Source: Anaerobranca gottschalkii DSM 13577 (GTDB taxonomy: Bacteria; Bacillota; Proteinivoracia; Proteinivoracales; Proteinivoracaceae). Taken from it: a DNA stretch of 64,000 bases. The notes under the pieces were generated by a model. The model was not told the origin of the DNA. It did not search any database and worked only from the letters and a program-made list of their open reading frames with translations. Shown here one piece after another: positions 1 through 9,103 of this stretch. The translations under genes and the position numbers were made by a program. Within the stretch, counting starts at the first letter, position 1, and each line of letters opens with the position of its first letter. Where the stretch lies: contig NZ_FOIF01000004.1 of assembly GCF_900111575.1 (NCBI RefSeq), positions 1 to 64,000 on the forward strand, given 5' to 3'.

Positions 1-269
1 TTTTTATATGCTAGGCAGGCATCCTTAATAGCTTGTTTTGTTATATTATTTGAATAGTCATTAAGCCATGAGTATTCTTTTGTCTTTTTTAGCTCAGTTA
101 ATCTTTTCCTAAGTTCTCTATCATTTAAAAATTTACCACCGTTATTATAATTCTCTTGTTCTGTAGCTAAAGCCCAATTATATGCCCATCTTGCTACTCC
201 TGCACATTCCTTTAGTTTAGTTTTTTGTTTGTTGTTAGGTAGAAGCATTACTTTATAGGTTTTAATCAT
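1..269 (-). CDS. tnpB: TnpB-type transposon protein, N-terminal part (IS200/IS605 group), cut by window edge
   Basis: Reading the minus strand from an ATG at 269 gives an open frame of 89 codons that runs off the left edge. It begins MIKTYKVMLLPNNKQ and continues with a stretch containing ARWAYNWALA and NITKQAIKDACLAYK. This is the N-terminal helix-turn-helix region of the OrfB/TnpB family, the RNA-guided nuclease relatives of Cas12 carried by IS200/IS605 elements. The RuvC-like catalytic part and the 3' guide-RNA region lie outside the window, so activity cannot be judged. An AGGGGGTGA ribosome binding site sits 7-8 bases before the ATG. No tnpA (Y1 transposase) gene lies upstream inside the window, so this may be a stand-alone tnpB element. 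The identification is confident; intactness is unknown. Confidence 0.85.
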   Translation of the reverse strand, partial: MIKTYKVMLLPNNKQKTKLKECAGVARWAYNWALATEQENYNNGGKFLNDRELRKRLTELKKTKEYSWLNDYSNNITKQAIKDACLAYK

Positions 270-591
270 TAGGTTTATCACCCCCTAACAATTTCCTCAT
301 TTATAAAATTGTTATAGATATTTAGATTATTTTATAAATATAGTTTAACTGTTAAAAACCTCCTAATCCCATTTTTCCAACACAATCCCACTAATAAATA
401 AAGCAAGAGTTATGCCAATATTTTTAAATACCTTCCAACCCTTTATATTGAGTATTTTTTATATAAATATAATTTTCAAATTATAATAATATGGCAGGCA
501 ATGTACGAATTTCACACACACTACCTGCCACCCCTTATCAATTCCCCTTTAATTTTGTCTTTAAAAAAGACATATGTACAAAAACACTACA
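270..591. other. Noncoding gap between tnpB and the sigma-54 activator
   Basis: I see no convincing gene in these 322 bases. The stretch is AT-rich. It holds a 9-bp inverted repeat (TTATAAAAT at 301-309, ATTTTATAA at 329-337), a longer hairpin at 492-530, and a short GTCTTT/AAAGAC hairpin around 557-572 that could end the minus-strand activator transcript. The left end of the tnpB element presumably lies somewhere here, but its boundary cannot be fixed without a second copy. Confidence 0.5.
492..530. repeat. Imperfect 13-bp inverted repeat (possible IS end or terminator hairpin)
   Basis: TGGCAGGCAATGT (492-504) and ACACTACCTGCCA (518-530) pair over 13 positions with two wobble-type mismatches around a 13-base loop. 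It is much GC-richer than its surroundings. No T-run follows on the minus strand, so it is a poor Rho-independent terminator. It lies about 225-260 bases upstream of the tnpB start, where the subterminal hairpin of an IS200/IS605 left end could be. That role is inference only. Confidence 0.45.
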
Positions 592-2001
592 CTATTCTAA
601 ACCATATCTTTCTATTTTATCGTATAAACTAGAGCGACTAATGTTTAATATCTTGGCAGTTTTTTGTTTATTTCCCTTAGTCCTTTCTAAAACCCTTTTA
701 ATTACTTCTATTTCAGTTTCTTCTATTATTTCTTTTAAGGGGCGAAGGGGACCTTCCCCTTTTGTAACAGTCCTTTGGGTGATGTACATTGGTAAGTGTA
801 CCGGTAAAATGGTGTCTGAATCTGTTAAATTTATTGCCCTCTCCAAGACATTTTCTAACTCCCTAACATTTCCAGGCCAATTGTGTCCCCTTAAATATTC
901 TAAGGTTTTAGGGGAAATTTTTTTGACGTATTTTCCCATTCCATTTGAAAGTTTTTCTAAAAGTTTATAGGCTAATATTTCTATATCTTCCTTTCTTTCC
1001 TGTAAAGAAGGGATATAGATAGACATTACATTTAATCTATAATAGAGGTCTTCTCTAAACTGACCTTTGGCGACCAATTCTTCTAAATTTTGATTTGTAG
1101 CAGCAATTACCCTTACATCAATAGATTTAGGAGAATTACTGCCAATCCTTTCTACTTCCTTTTCCTGTAATACCCGTAAAAGTTTTGCCTGCATTTTAAA
1201 GGGCATATCTCCAATTTCATCTAAAAAAATAGATCCACCATTAGCTAGTTCAAATTTCCCTACCTTTCCCCCTTTTTTAGCACCAGTAAAGGCACCTTCT
1301 TCATAGCCAAAAAGTTCTGACTCTAGAAGTTCTTGAGGGATAGCAGCACAGTTTACTTTAACAAAGGGATAATGACTTCTGTTGCTAGCATTATGAATGG
1401 CATGGGCAAATAATTCTTTGCCAGTACCACTTTTCCCTAATAACAAAACATTTGAGTTAGTTTGTGCAGCTTTTGCTGCCAAATATTTTGCCTGAAGGAT
1501 CTTTTCACTTTCCCCTACGATATTTTCCCAAGAATATTTAGCCCCTTGTATTTCCTTAAGCTGAGTTTTATAAAGACTAAGTTCACTTTCCAATAACTTA
1601 TTTTTTTGAATTATATCTTTGAATTCTTCTACATCTTGAAATAAAACCATTCCAAAGCCATATAAAACTTCCCCATTTTCATCTAAAACTGGGATCCGGT
1701 GGACAATAGCTGTATGTCCATTTTCAAATTTGTGTTTCCAAGCAATTTCCGCCTTTTTATTCTTAAAAACATAGGGAAAGCGGGAATTTCTATCTACATC
1801 TAAAACTTTTTTGCCAATAATCTGTTCTTTAGGATAACCTAAAAAATCGGCGAATATTTGGTTTATCATAATAACTTCTGTATTTTTCCCTATTAATATA
1901 ATAGGGACCGGTATTGGGTCAAAAATTTTTTCCATCATGGAAATCAACATATTATCAATTACAATTTCATCGAGTTTTTTTCCTTTTGCCTTATTACTCA
2001 T
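592..2001 (-). CDS. PAS-domain sigma-54-dependent transcriptional activator
   Basis: This 469-residue enhancer-binding protein activates RNA polymerase carrying sigma-54 (RpoN). Its layout is a single PAS sensor domain (about 20-130), a short coiled linker, an AAA+ domain (about 160-390) and a Fis-type helix-turn-helix (about 435-469). In the AAA+ part I see the Walker A loop GKSGTGKE near residue 190, an intact GAFTGA sigma-54 contact loop near 237, and the Walker B segment [11 protein letters not shown]. All residues needed for activation therefore look present. There is no response-regulator receiver domain, so the signal is probably a small ligand sensed by the PAS domain, as in RocR/BkdR-like regulators of amino-acid and acyl-CoA catabolism. 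It diverges from an ABC exporter whose promoter is not sigma-54-like. The sigma-54 site before bcd at about 9.1 kb is its best target in this window. Confidence 0.93.
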   Translation of the reverse strand: MSNKAKGKKLDEIVIDNMLISMMEKIFDPIPVPIILIGKNTEVIMINQIFADFLGYPKEQIIGKKVLDVDRNSRFPYVFKNKKAEIAWKHKFENGHTAIVHRIPVLDENGEVLYGFGMVLFQDVEEFKDIIQKNKLLESELSLYKTQLKEIQGAKYSWENIVGESEKILQAKYLAAKAAQTNSNVLLLGKSGTGKELFAHAIHNASNRSHYPFVKVNCAAIPQELLESELFGYEEGAFTGAKKGGKVGKFELANGGSIFLDEIGDMPFKMQAKLLRVLQEKEVERIGSNSPKSIDVRVIAATNQNLEELVAKGQFREDLYYRLNVMSIYIPSLQERKEDIEILAYKLLEKLSNGMGKYVKKISPKTLEYLRGHNWPGNVRELENVLERAINLTDSDTILPVHLPMYITQRTVTKGEGPLRPLKEIIEETEIEVIKRVLERTKGNKQKTAKILNISRSSLYDKIERYGLE

Positions 2002-2164
2002 TTCCTCCCCACCCTTAAATAGTTTCCAATATAATTTATTCTATAACTTTTAAATAAAACCTTTTTGTTCTAAAAAATTAAATTATGTATTATATCAAAT
2101 ATATAAAATATTAACTTTTAATAAAATATTAAATATTCTACTTTTTTTAAACTATTGTGTTTGC

Positions 2165-2170
2165 TATAAT
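2165..2170 (+). promoter_or_regulatory. Extended -10 promoter of the FtsX/MacB-type exporter operon
   Basis: TATAAT at 2165-2170 is preceded by TGC, giving an extended -10 (TGCTATAAT). The -35 region is only a T-run (2142-2147). It lies 47 bases before the ATG of the first permease gene. No GG-N10-GC sigma-54 signature is present, so the divergent activator is unlikely to control this operon through sigma-54. Confidence 0.6.
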
Positions 2171-2216
2171 GTTAATTAGGAACTTAAGGTTTAATTTTTA
2201 AAAGGGAGATGGGTAA

Positions 2217-3251
2217 ATGAAAAAAATAAATTGGCTATTAGTTTTTTTAAATACCCTTTGTACTGGGGCAACGGCAGTTTTTTTTCTCTTTACTATATTT
2301 CAATTAACTATTGCTAAGGAAACTCCTTTTAATTTCAAAGAATCCTATAATCAATTACGGATTACAAATATTTATACCATAAATCAATCTGAAACTGTGG
2401 AATTAAAAGAAAAAATCCATACTCTAGTTTCTGATCAAGATGTTGTAATAATTATGACAAATATTGATTTAGTAGGTCTAGCCCTCTATGATCCTCAAGG
2501 ATATTTTAAGCAATATCCATTAAAAACTGGAAATTATTTAGATTTTTACGATCCTTTGGGAGAAAATGAAGAAATCCACCAAATATTAGTTAAAGAAAAT
2601 TCCTTTCTTTATAATTCAATGGAAAACAATACTATAATGTTACATGGCAAAGAGTATAAGGTAGTAGGAGTTTACTCTGAAGATCATCCACTAGCAACGG
2701 AAAACACCCAATATATTTACAACTTTTTTTCCACTATAGATCTTAGAGGTGAATATGTAATCTATACTGAAAATGAAAAGTTAATTGATGAAATAATTAT
2801 CTTATTTGATAATTCTGAATATAAAATAAAAATTTTTGAGTTGAAGAAAGAAAATCTTTTTATAACATTTTTAAATCAAGTAATAACTATCCCCCTTTAC
2901 CTAACTTCTTTTATTGGGATTATTTTTATTTACTTCAATTATTATTTGTATTTCAATGTCTTTTTATCAAAGTTTAGTAAAATTTCTAGTATCCATTTAA
3001 GGTTTGGAGCTACTAAATTTAAATTACTTCTGGAATATTCTAAAGAAATATTAATGAGCCTAACTATTGGCAGTGGTTTAGGTAGTATATTTTACTGGCT
3101 GTTTATACCTTTAAGAAATGAACAGCCTCCCTTTAAAATATATTTACTTTTACTAGTAGTTTCCATTTCCCTTAGTTACTTGTTATTTGCTGTGGTTTAT
3201 TGGTTTAAAAAATTTAATGATACAAAATGGAGAGTTGATTATGAGAGGTAG
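2217..3251 (+). CDS. FtsX/MacB-type ABC exporter permease, first subunit
   Basis: This 344-residue membrane protein has one N-terminal membrane helix (about 7-30), a large extracytoplasmic domain (about 35-220), and a C-terminal block of about three helices (about 222-335). That is the FtsX/MacB permease layout. The C-terminal part (ISSIHLRFGATKFKLLLEYSKE) resembles the coupling region of such permeases. It overlaps the next permease gene by 11 bases, and that gene overlaps an ATPase gene, so the three form one operon. Lantibiotic/bacteriocin exporters and cell-envelope stress exporters use this arrangement, but nothing here identifies the substrate. Neither permease resembles classic MacB closely. 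The ATG start at 2217 follows GGGAGATGGGTAA. Confidence 0.75.
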   Translation: MKKINWLLVFLNTLCTGATAVFFLFTIFQLTIAKETPFNFKESYNQLRITNIYTINQSETVELKEKIHTLVSDQDVVIIMTNIDLVGLALYDPQGYFKQYPLKTGNYLDFYDPLGENEEIHQILVKENSFLYNSMENNTIMLHGKEYKVVGVYSEDHPLATENTQYIYNFFSTIDLRGEYVIYTENEKLIDEIIILFDNSEYKIKIFELKKENLFITFLNQVITIPLYLTSFIGIIFIYFNYYLYFNVFLSKFSKISSIHLRFGATKFKLLLEYSKEILMSLTIGSGLGSIFYWLFIPLRNEQPPFKIYLLLLVVSISLSYLLFAVVYWFKKFNDTKWRVDYER

Positions 3252-4341
3252 AATATATTATGCTTTAAAGGATATTAAGAAAAACATCTTATCTATAATA
3301 ATTTTTATGGGGCAGCTTGTTATTTTTACATTCTTTTTGCTAATTGTCATCAATGAATTATTTAATGTTTATTCATACGGAAAAAATATGGAAAAATTAT
3401 ATGATTATAATTTGGTATATTTTAATACCTATTACCACCCTTTAGGAACAAAAGTCACTGAGAAAGTAGATACTACTTTAAAAGAAGTTTTAGATGATAA
3501 AAAAAGGGCCTATTCAATTATCGAAAACTTTCCAGTCCAGGATATCCAAAATATCAAAACAGTAGTTGCCTTAGGAAATTTTCAAGAAATCTACGATATC
3601 AACCTAGAAAAAGATGATTTTGACAATCAAAGTAAAATCCCCGCTTTGTTAGGCAGAAATGTTAAAAATGTTAAAGTAGGGGACGAATTTTCTTTGAATC
3701 TTTTAGATAAAAAAGTGGTTATCGTTGGAGAGCTACCTAAGAATTCCTCATATTTTAAAAGACAAATGGAAGAATCATTAAATAATAGTATCCTTATTTT
3801 ATCTTCTTATGAAGGATTAGGTCTTTTGCGGTATCACAATGTAGAACAGATAATTACAAATATTACCTTTGTGGATCCCGATATAAAAGAAATAAATGAC
3901 TTTATTAATAATATGGAAGAAAGTAATCTAAGTTTTACCCCCAATTACTTCAATGACACTGTTTCAAAGTTGTATAGACAAAATAAAACCAACATTTTAT
4001 TTTTCTTCACTTTCTTCTTATTTACCTTTGCATTTTCTATTTTAGGAATTTTATCTAATTTGATTACATTGGTAGATAAAAATCTACAAGAGTTTGCTGT
4101 ACATTTACTTTACGGCGGAACATTAGCTGACCTTTACTGGAGGACATATATCTATGTTGCATCAATGATCTTTTTACCACTACTTGCTTCCTTGTATCTC
4201 CTTGAACAAACTGGTTTAAAATTTTTTTCTAATCTAACCATGTTAATTTGGGGGGGTATATTAATTGGATTAATTTCCCTTTATCCGTTGTGGAAATTGA
4301 AAAATAAAGACTTAGTTTTTTATTTAAGGAGGGATTACTAA
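3241..4341 (+). CDS. FtsX/MacB-type ABC exporter permease, second subunit
   Basis: From the ATG at 3241 (GGAG 8 bases upstream, inside the end of the previous gene) this is a 366-residue permease: an N-terminal helix (about 18-42), an extracytoplasmic domain (about 45-250), and three C-terminal helices. An earlier in-frame start at 3187 exists but has no ribosome binding site and lies inside the upstream gene. It has the same topology as its neighbour, so the exporter is probably a heterodimer of two FtsX-like permeases with a homodimeric ATPase. Its TAA stop shares one base with the ATG of the ATPase (TAATG), which implies translational coupling. The substrate is unknown. Confidence 0.75.
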   Translation: MRGRIYYALKDIKKNILSIIIFMGQLVIFTFFLLIVINELFNVYSYGKNMEKLYDYNLVYFNTYYHPLGTKVTEKVDTTLKEVLDDKKRAYSIIENFPVQDIQNIKTVVALGNFQEIYDINLEKDDFDNQSKIPALLGRNVKNVKVGDEFSLNLLDKKVVIVGELPKNSSYFKRQMEESLNNSILILSSYEGLGLLRYHNVEQIITNITFVDPDIKEINDFINNMEESNLSFTPNYFNDTVSKLYRQNKTNILFFFTFFLFTFAFSILGILSNLITLVDKNLQEFAVHLLYGGTLADLYWRTYIYVASMIFLPLLASLYLLEQTGLKFFSNLTMLIWGGILIGLISLYPLWKLKNKDLVFYLRRDY

Positions 4342-5024
4342 TGGAAGTTATTATAAAAGCTATGGAAGTAAAAAAAGAATACCTTACTGGTAAAAATAAA
4401 ACTTTAGCAATAAATAATATCTCCTTTGATGTCTTCAAAGGGGAAAAACTCGCTATAACTGGACCTTCCGGTTGTGGTAAAACAACTTTGCTTAATATAT
4501 TAGGGTTAATTGTAAAACCAACTTCTGGCAACATAATCATAGATTCTAAAGAAATATCAAGTTTTAAAGAAAGGGAAAGGGCTAGATATCGAAATAAATA
4601 TTTTGGCTATATAGTTCAAGACTTCGCTTTAATAGAAGAATTTACCGTTTACGAAAATATTGAAATTCCCCTTTTATATACATCTGAAAAAGTTCCTAGA
4701 AGTAGAAGGAGGAAACTAATCTCAGAGCTTTTAACACAAGTAGGTTTAGAAGTTAAAATTAACGAAAAGGTTAAAAATTTATCAGGAGGTCAAAGGCAAA
4801 GGGTAGCTATAGCTAGAGCTATTGTAAATGACCCTGAAATCATTTTAGCCGATGAACCAACTGGTTCTCTTGATTCTAAGACAGGGGAAGAAATTATGAC
4901 AATTTTAGATAACTTAGTCCAATTAGGAAAGACATTGATATTGATTACCCACGATAACGGCTTAGCCCAGTCCTGTGATCGACAAATCAAATTATTAGAC
5001 GGAAAAATTACGGAAATAATATAA
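4341..5024 (+). CDS. ABC exporter ATP-binding protein (MacB/LolD/FtsE class)
   Basis: This 227-residue single-domain ATPase has Walker A GPSGCGKTT (about 40), signature LSGGQRQRVAIARA (about 147), Walker B EIILADEPTGSLDS, and a switch His in ITHDN. The sequence is typical of the MacB/LolD/FtsE exporter class that pairs with FtsX-like permeases, which agrees with the two permease genes fused to it by overlaps upstream. It is the last gene of the operon and ends just before a strong convergent terminator. It probably powers export of a peptide, lantibiotic or lipid, or extrusion of an antimicrobial; the sequence does not decide which. Confidence 0.9.
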   Translation: MEVIIKAMEVKKEYLTGKNKTLAINNISFDVFKGEKLAITGPSGCGKTTLLNILGLIVKPTSGNIIIDSKEISSFKERERARYRNKYFGYIVQDFALIEEFTVYENIEIPLLYTSEKVPRSRRRKLISELLTQVGLEVKINEKVKNLSGGQRQRVAIARAIVNDPEIILADEPTGSLDSKTGEEIMTILDNLVQLGKTLILITHDNGLAQSCDRQIKLLDGKITEII

Positions 5025-5073
5025 AAACAGGCAAGATTTTATCCTAGAAGTTGGGATAAATCTTGCCTTGTTT
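5025..5073. terminator. Bidirectional terminator between converging operons
   Basis: A long stem joins AAACAGGCAAGATTTTATCC (from about 5026) with GGATAAATCTTGCCTTGTTT (to about 5073), with a short loop near 5047-5052 and A/T-rich flanks on both sides. It serves the plus-strand exporter operon and the minus-strand thioesterase gene. Confidence 0.85.
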
Positions 5074-5079
5074 CTTTGA

Positions 5080-5475
5080 TTACTTTCCTTTATTAACAGC
5101 TTTTTCTAAAAACTTATCTAATTTAATGATATACCTTTCATGGATTCCTTCACCTATTTTCTCTAACTGGTCAAAGGCTTCAACCTTAAATAATAATCTT
5201 TTCCCTTCAATTTCCAAAAGCTCTGCTACAGCCCATACCGTCATACCCACTGGGGTAGCTGCTAAATGTTTGACATCTAGATGGGTTCCAACGGTAGCAA
5301 ATCCTTCGGGAAGGTGAGGATCTACAGCCTTTAATGCAGCATTTTCCATCAAGCCTATCATCAATGGTGTAGCAAAAACTTTAACTCCTCCACTGCCAAA
5401 GGCCTGGGCAGTATCTACTTCCCCTACCACTTTTTCCACTTTGGCATTCATACCAACAGTTAGATTAAATTCCAT
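5080..5475 (-). CDS. FlK-like acyl-CoA thioesterase (hotdog fold)
   Basis: This 131-residue protein resembles the fluoroacetyl-CoA thioesterase (FlK) family. The features are a segment with VFATPLMIGLMENAA (the Thr and Glu of the catalytic region), GTHLDVKHLAATP carrying the conserved His, and VEAFDQLEKIGEG near the end. These small hotdog enzymes hydrolyse short acyl-CoA thioesters. It lies 16 bases behind a MaoC-like hydratase gene and probably shares its transcript. The pair sits next to bcd-etfBA, so a housekeeping role in short-chain acyl-CoA turnover is plausible. True fluoroacetate specificity is not implied; most family members act on other substrates. Confidence 0.82.
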   Translation of the reverse strand: MEFNLTVGMNAKVEKVVGEVDTAQAFGSGGVKVFATPLMIGLMENAALKAVDPHLPEGFATVGTHLDVKHLAATPVGMTVWAVAELLEIEGKRLLFKVEAFDQLEKIGEGIHERYIIKLDKFLEKAVNKGK

Positions 5476-5491
5476 AGTGAACCTACCTCTC

Positions 5492-5908
5492 TTATTTAGG
5501 TGGCATTACAGTAGCCATTCCATCTAGTACCATTTGGCCCTTTTGGTTAGTACAAGTTGTTCTTAACTTAACCCTATTTTTTTCTTCAATTATTTCTACT
5601 ACTTCAACTTCAGCTTTAACTGTGTCACCGATATATACAGGGGCGGTAAACTTTAATTCTTGTCCTAAATATATTGTTCCACATCCTGGAAGTTTCATTC
5701 CTAATACAGCAGAAATTAACCCAGCATTGAGCATACCATGGGCAATTCTAGTTTTAAACATAGTATTTTTTGCATACTCTTCATTGGTATGGGCAGGGTT
5801 TAAATCCCCTGTAATTCCACCGAAAAGATAAACATCAGTTTCTGTAATTGTCTTTTCAGTAAATGCTTTGTCACCAATTTTTAATTCCTTAATTGTTAAA
5901 CCTTTCAT
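5492..5908 (-). CDS. MaoC-like (R)-specific enoyl-CoA hydratase
   Basis: This 138-residue single hotdog-domain protein carries the hydratase-2 signature FGGITGDLNPAHTNEEYA, with the catalytic Asp and His. Such PhaJ/MaoC-like enzymes interconvert crotonyl-CoA-type enoyl-CoAs and (R)-3-hydroxyacyl-CoAs. The gene starts at an ATG preceded by GGGAGAGG and heads a two-gene unit with the thioesterase. It is separated from etfA by a strong terminator, so it is probably expressed independently of the bcd operon. The substrate chain length cannot be read from the sequence. Confidence 0.88.
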   Translation of the reverse strand: MKGLTIKELKIGDKAFTEKTITETDVYLFGGITGDLNPAHTNEEYAKNTMFKTRIAHGMLNAGLISAVLGMKLPGCGTIYLGQELKFTAPVYIGDTVKAEVEVVEIIEEKNRVKLRTTCTNQKGQMVLDGMATVMPPK

Positions 5909-5980
5909 CCAAACCTCTCCCTTCTAAAATGGCTATTTTAATTCTATAACAAAATATAATATTTTAAAAATTTTTTCTTT

Positions 5981-6015
5981 AATATTAGGCTTTCCAATAA
6001 GGAAAGCCTAATATA
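5981..6015 (-). terminator. Terminator of the bcd-etfBA operon
   Basis: A perfect stem of about 15 bp (AATATTAGGCTTTCC and its complement) closes a 5-base loop (5996-6000), 12 bases after the etfA stop. On the minus strand an A-tract then six Ts follow. Confidence 0.85.
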
Positions 6016-6027
6016 ATTTTAATTTCC

Positions 6028-7020
6028 TTACTTTAATTCTTCAAGTAATGCAGGAAGAATTTTGTTAACATCTCCTACAATACCTAAATCAGCTACTTCA
6101 AAAATTGGAGCTTCAGGATTTGAGTTAATAGCAATGATAAACTCAGATTCTTCCATACCAGCTACGTGCTGAATGGCACCAGATATACCGCAGGCGATGT
6201 AAAGGTGAGGTCTTACAGTTTTTCCTGTTTGACCAACTTGGTGGTTTTTATCCATCCAACCTGCATCTACCGCTGCCCTAGAAGCAGATACCATTCCACC
6301 TAGTCTGTCGGCTAACTGTCCTAGAACTTCAAAACCTTCTTTTTTACCTAAACCTCTACCACCAGAAACTAAGACATTAGCATCTTCAATTCTAACTTTT
6401 GCTTTCTTTTCTTTAACTTCTTCTACTATTTCAACATTAATATCTGCCTCTGATAATTGAGGAGTTTCTACATGGACTTTACCAGCTCTAGTTTTATCCA
6501 TTTCTTTTAAAGGCATTACACCAGGTCTAACAGAAGACATTTGTGGTCTGTGATCTGGACAAATGATAGTTGCCATAATGTTACCACCAAAGGCAGGTCT
6601 TGTCATTAACAAGTTTTTAGTTTCAGGATCAATATCTAAAGATGTACAATCAGCAGTTAGTCCTGTGTGAACCCTAGCTGCAACCCTAGGTGCTAAGTCT
6701 CTACCTATGGTAGTTGCACCAATTAACATAATTTCAGGTTTTCCTTCATTGATGGCATGGGCTAATACCTTTGTATAAGGCTCAGTTGTATATTTTTTCA
6801 ATAACTTGTGTTCATATACCTTTACAGTATCAGCACCATAGTAAATTAACTCTTCAGCTAATCCTTGTACATTATCGCCTAATAATACTGCTGTAACTTC
6901 TGTTTCTAATTTATCTGCAATTTCTCTACCTTTGCAAATTAACTCTAGAGAAACCTTCTCTAAAACGCCATCCCTTTGCTCAACATAAACCCAAACACCT
7001 TTATAATCTTGTAAGTTCAT
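6028..7020 (-). CDS. etfA: Electron transfer flavoprotein alpha subunit
   Basis: EtfA, 330 residues, of normal family length. The N-terminal half is the adenine-nucleotide-alpha-hydrolase-like domain. The C-terminal half holds the FAD-binding signature, visible as GRGLGKKEGFEVLGQLADRLG (domain II start) and the segment PHLYIACGISGAIQHVAGM with SEFIIAINSNPEAPIF. It forms a heterodimer with EtfB and passes electrons to or from acyl-CoA dehydrogenase. The order bcd-etfB-etfA with tight spacing is the standard clostridial arrangement. In Clostridia such EtfAB can support flavin-based electron bifurcation with Bcd, but whether this pair does so cannot be told without structural comparison. Confidence 0.96.
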   Translation of the reverse strand: MNLQDYKGVWVYVEQRDGVLEKVSLELICKGREIADKLETEVTAVLLGDNVQGLAEELIYYGADTVKVYEHKLLKKYTTEPYTKVLAHAINEGKPEIMLIGATTIGRDLAPRVAARVHTGLTADCTSLDIDPETKNLLMTRPAFGGNIMATIICPDHRPQMSSVRPGVMPLKEMDKTRAGKVHVETPQLSEADINVEIVEEVKEKKAKVRIEDANVLVSGGRGLGKKEGFEVLGQLADRLGGMVSASRAAVDAGWMDKNHQVGQTGKTVRPHLYIACGISGAIQHVAGMEESEFIIAINSNPEAPIFEVADLGIVGDVNKILPALLEELK

Positions 7021-7046
7021 TTTAATCTCTCCCTCCTCAATTTAGC

Positions 7047-7832
7047 TTAGATGATAAATTTTTCTCTAAGCTTATCAGCTATTACTTTTGCAGCTTCTTT
7101 CGGTGTTAAGTCTTTATGAATCACACCTTTACCCTTTACCCCTTTTGTAAAGGATTTTTTAACCTTTGTAGGTGAACCTTTTAATCCGATATTAGATCTA
7201 TCTACATCGATATCTTCTAAAGTCCATTTAATAATTTCTTTTTCCCTGTAAGCATCAAAAATTCCACCTACAGACATGTATCTTGGTTCATTCATCTCTT
7301 TTAATGTAGTAATTAAGCAAGGCTTTTTAATTTTAATCCATTGGTAACCATCTTCAAAAATTCTTTTAACTAATAAATATTCGCCATCTAATTTTAAGTC
7401 TTCCACATAACTTACTTGTGGTAAACCTAAATGCTCAGCGATTTGTGGACCTACTTGAGCAGTATCACCATCTATCGCTTGACGTCCAGCAATAATTAAG
7501 TCGTATTCTAACTTTCTGATAGCAGCAGCTAGAGTTTGGGAAGTTGCCCATGTATCAGCACCAGCAAAAGCTCTGTCAGTTAAAAGGATACCTTTATCTG
7601 CTCCCATTGCCAGAGCTTCCCTTAAAGCTAATTCTGCTTGTGGTGGTCCCATAGTTAAAACTGTTACTTCAGCACCAACTTCTTCTTTTAATCTTAAGGC
7701 TGCTTCTAAACCACTTTTATCATCAGGGTTTATAATACTAGGTACCCCTTCCCTAATAAGGGTTCCTGTTTTAGGATCTAATCTAACTTCTGTAGTATCT
7801 GGAACTTGTTTTATACAAACGATTATTTTCAT
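7047..7832 (-). CDS. etfB: Electron transfer flavoprotein beta subunit
   Basis: EtfB, 261 residues. The N-terminus reads IVCIKQVPDTTEVRLDPKTG, and the family loop AGRQAIDGDTAQVGPQ, near residue 127, lines the nucleotide/flavin pocket. It pairs with EtfA encoded 26 bases downstream and with the acyl-CoA dehydrogenase upstream. The start is an ATG with AGGGAGGG before it. The protein is complete, with no unusual insertion. Confidence 0.96.
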   Translation of the reverse strand: MKIIVCIKQVPDTTEVRLDPKTGTLIREGVPSIINPDDKSGLEAALRLKEEVGAEVTVLTMGPPQAELALREALAMGADKGILLTDRAFAGADTWATSQTLAAAIRKLEYDLIIAGRQAIDGDTAQVGPQIAEHLGLPQVSYVEDLKLDGEYLLVKRIFEDGYQWIKIKKPCLITTLKEMNEPRYMSVGGIFDAYREKEIIKWTLEDIDVDRSNIGLKGSPTKVKKSFTKGVKGKGVIHKDLTPKEAAKVIADKLREKFII

Positions 7833-7851
7833 GACACTTTTCCCTCCCTAA

Positions 7852-8991
7852 TTATTTTAACAGGTTAGCGGCAATAACCATTCTTTGAACTTCAGAAGTT
7901 CCTTCATAAATTTCAGTTATTTTCGCATCCCTCATCATTCTTTCTACTGGATATTCTCTCGTGTAACCGTATCCACCATGTAATTGTACTGCTTTTACAG
8001 TTACTTCCATAGCAGTTTCTGCTGCATATAACTTAGCCATAGCAGCTTCTTTACTGTGTGGTAAGCCATTATCTTTATGGAAAGCTGCTTTATAGACTAA
8101 AAGTCTAGCGGCTTCAACTTTTGTATGCATATCAGCTAATTGGAATTGGGTATTTTGGAAGAAACTTAGAGGTTTGCCAAATTGTTTTCTCTCTTTTACG
8201 TATTTAACCGTTTCATCTAAAGCACCTTGAGCAATACCTAGAGCTTGAGCAGCTATACCAATTCTACCACCGTCTAAAGTTTGCATAGCAATTTTGAAAC
8301 CTTGACCTTCTTTACCTAGTAGATTTTCTTTAGGAATTACGCAATTTTCAAAGATTAACTCACAAGTAGCTGAACCTCTGATACCTAACTTAGCTTCTTT
8401 TTTGCCAATGGTGAATCCTGGAGTACCAGCTTCAACAATAAATGCAGAAATACCCTTTACCCCTGCAGATTTATCAGTCATAGCCATAACAATGTAAATA
8501 TCTGCATAACCAGCATTGGTAATAAAGATTTTAGTACCATTTAAAATGTAATTATCTCCGTCTAGAACTGCAGTTGTTTGTTGGTTACCTGCATCGGTAC
8601 CGGCATTAGGCTCTGTTAAACCAAAGGCTCCTAATTTTTCCCCTTTTGCCAATGGAACAAGATATTTTTGTTTTTGCTCTTCTGTTCCAAACATGTAAAT
8701 TGGGTTAGCACATAGTGAAGTGTGGGCAGAAACAATTACTCCTGTAGTAGCACAAACTTTAGATAGTTCTTCTACCGCCATAGCATAAGCTAGATTATCT
8801 CCACCTTGTCCACCATATTCCTTTGGAAAAGGAATACCTAAAAAACCATACCTAGCTAATTTTTTCACAGTTTCTACTGGAAACTCTTCTGCCTCATCTA
8901 CATGATGGGCTAAAGGCTTTACCTCTTTTTCAGCAAATTCTCTGTACATTGTCTGTAACATTTGATGTTCTTTAGAAAAACTAAAATTCAT
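7852..8991 (-). CDS. bcd: Short-chain acyl-CoA dehydrogenase (butyryl-CoA dehydrogenase type)
   Basis: This 379-residue flavoprotein has the usual three-part acyl-CoA dehydrogenase fold. I see the FAD/substrate loop [13 protein letters not shown] (about 126-138), the mid-domain beta segment, and the C-terminal [17 protein letters not shown] stretch followed by [13 protein letters not shown], where the Glu near residue 362 is the catalytic base position used in short-chain enzymes. It converts crotonyl-CoA-type substrates to saturated acyl-CoA (or the reverse) with EtfAB as redox partner. Isobutyryl- or isovaleryl-CoA dehydrogenase is an alternative. It is the first gene of bcd-etfBA, preceded by GGAGGA and a 336-base intergenic region holding a sigma-54 promoter. 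Sigma-54 control would favour a catabolic role, such as branched-chain acyl-CoA oxidation, over constitutive butyrate formation. Confidence 0.94.
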   Translation of the reverse strand: MNFSFSKEHQMLQTMYREFAEKEVKPLAHHVDEAEEFPVETVKKLARYGFLGIPFPKEYGGQGGDNLAYAMAVEELSKVCATTGVIVSAHTSLCANPIYMFGTEEQKQKYLVPLAKGEKLGAFGLTEPNAGTDAGNQQTTAVLDGDNYILNGTKIFITNAGYADIYIVMAMTDKSAGVKGISAFIVEAGTPGFTIGKKEAKLGIRGSATCELIFENCVIPKENLLGKEGQGFKIAMQTLDGGRIGIAAQALGIAQGALDETVKYVKERKQFGKPLSFFQNTQFQLADMHTKVEAARLLVYKAAFHKDNGLPHSKEAAMAKLYAAETAMEVTVKAVQLHGGYGYTREYPVERMMRDAKITEIYEGTSEVQRMVIAANLLK

Positions 8992-9103
8992 AAACTCTTC
9001 CTCCTTTTTGTGAAAGTTCTTTCTTTCACTTTATTTGTATTTTAAAAAATTATTTATCATTAGATAATGTGTTTATCTAATGTTTATAACCGACAATTTA
9101 TAA

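Noticed and set aside
2002-2216. Sigma-54 promoter between the activator and the divergent exporter
   Set aside because: No GG-N10-GC with flanking consensus was found; only an extended -10 sigma-A promoter is visible.
4229-4540. Minus-strand open frame across the exporter permease/ATPase junction
   Set aside because: It is antisense to two clearly coding genes with recognised motifs and has no ribosome binding site; the same applies to many other antisense frames in the window.
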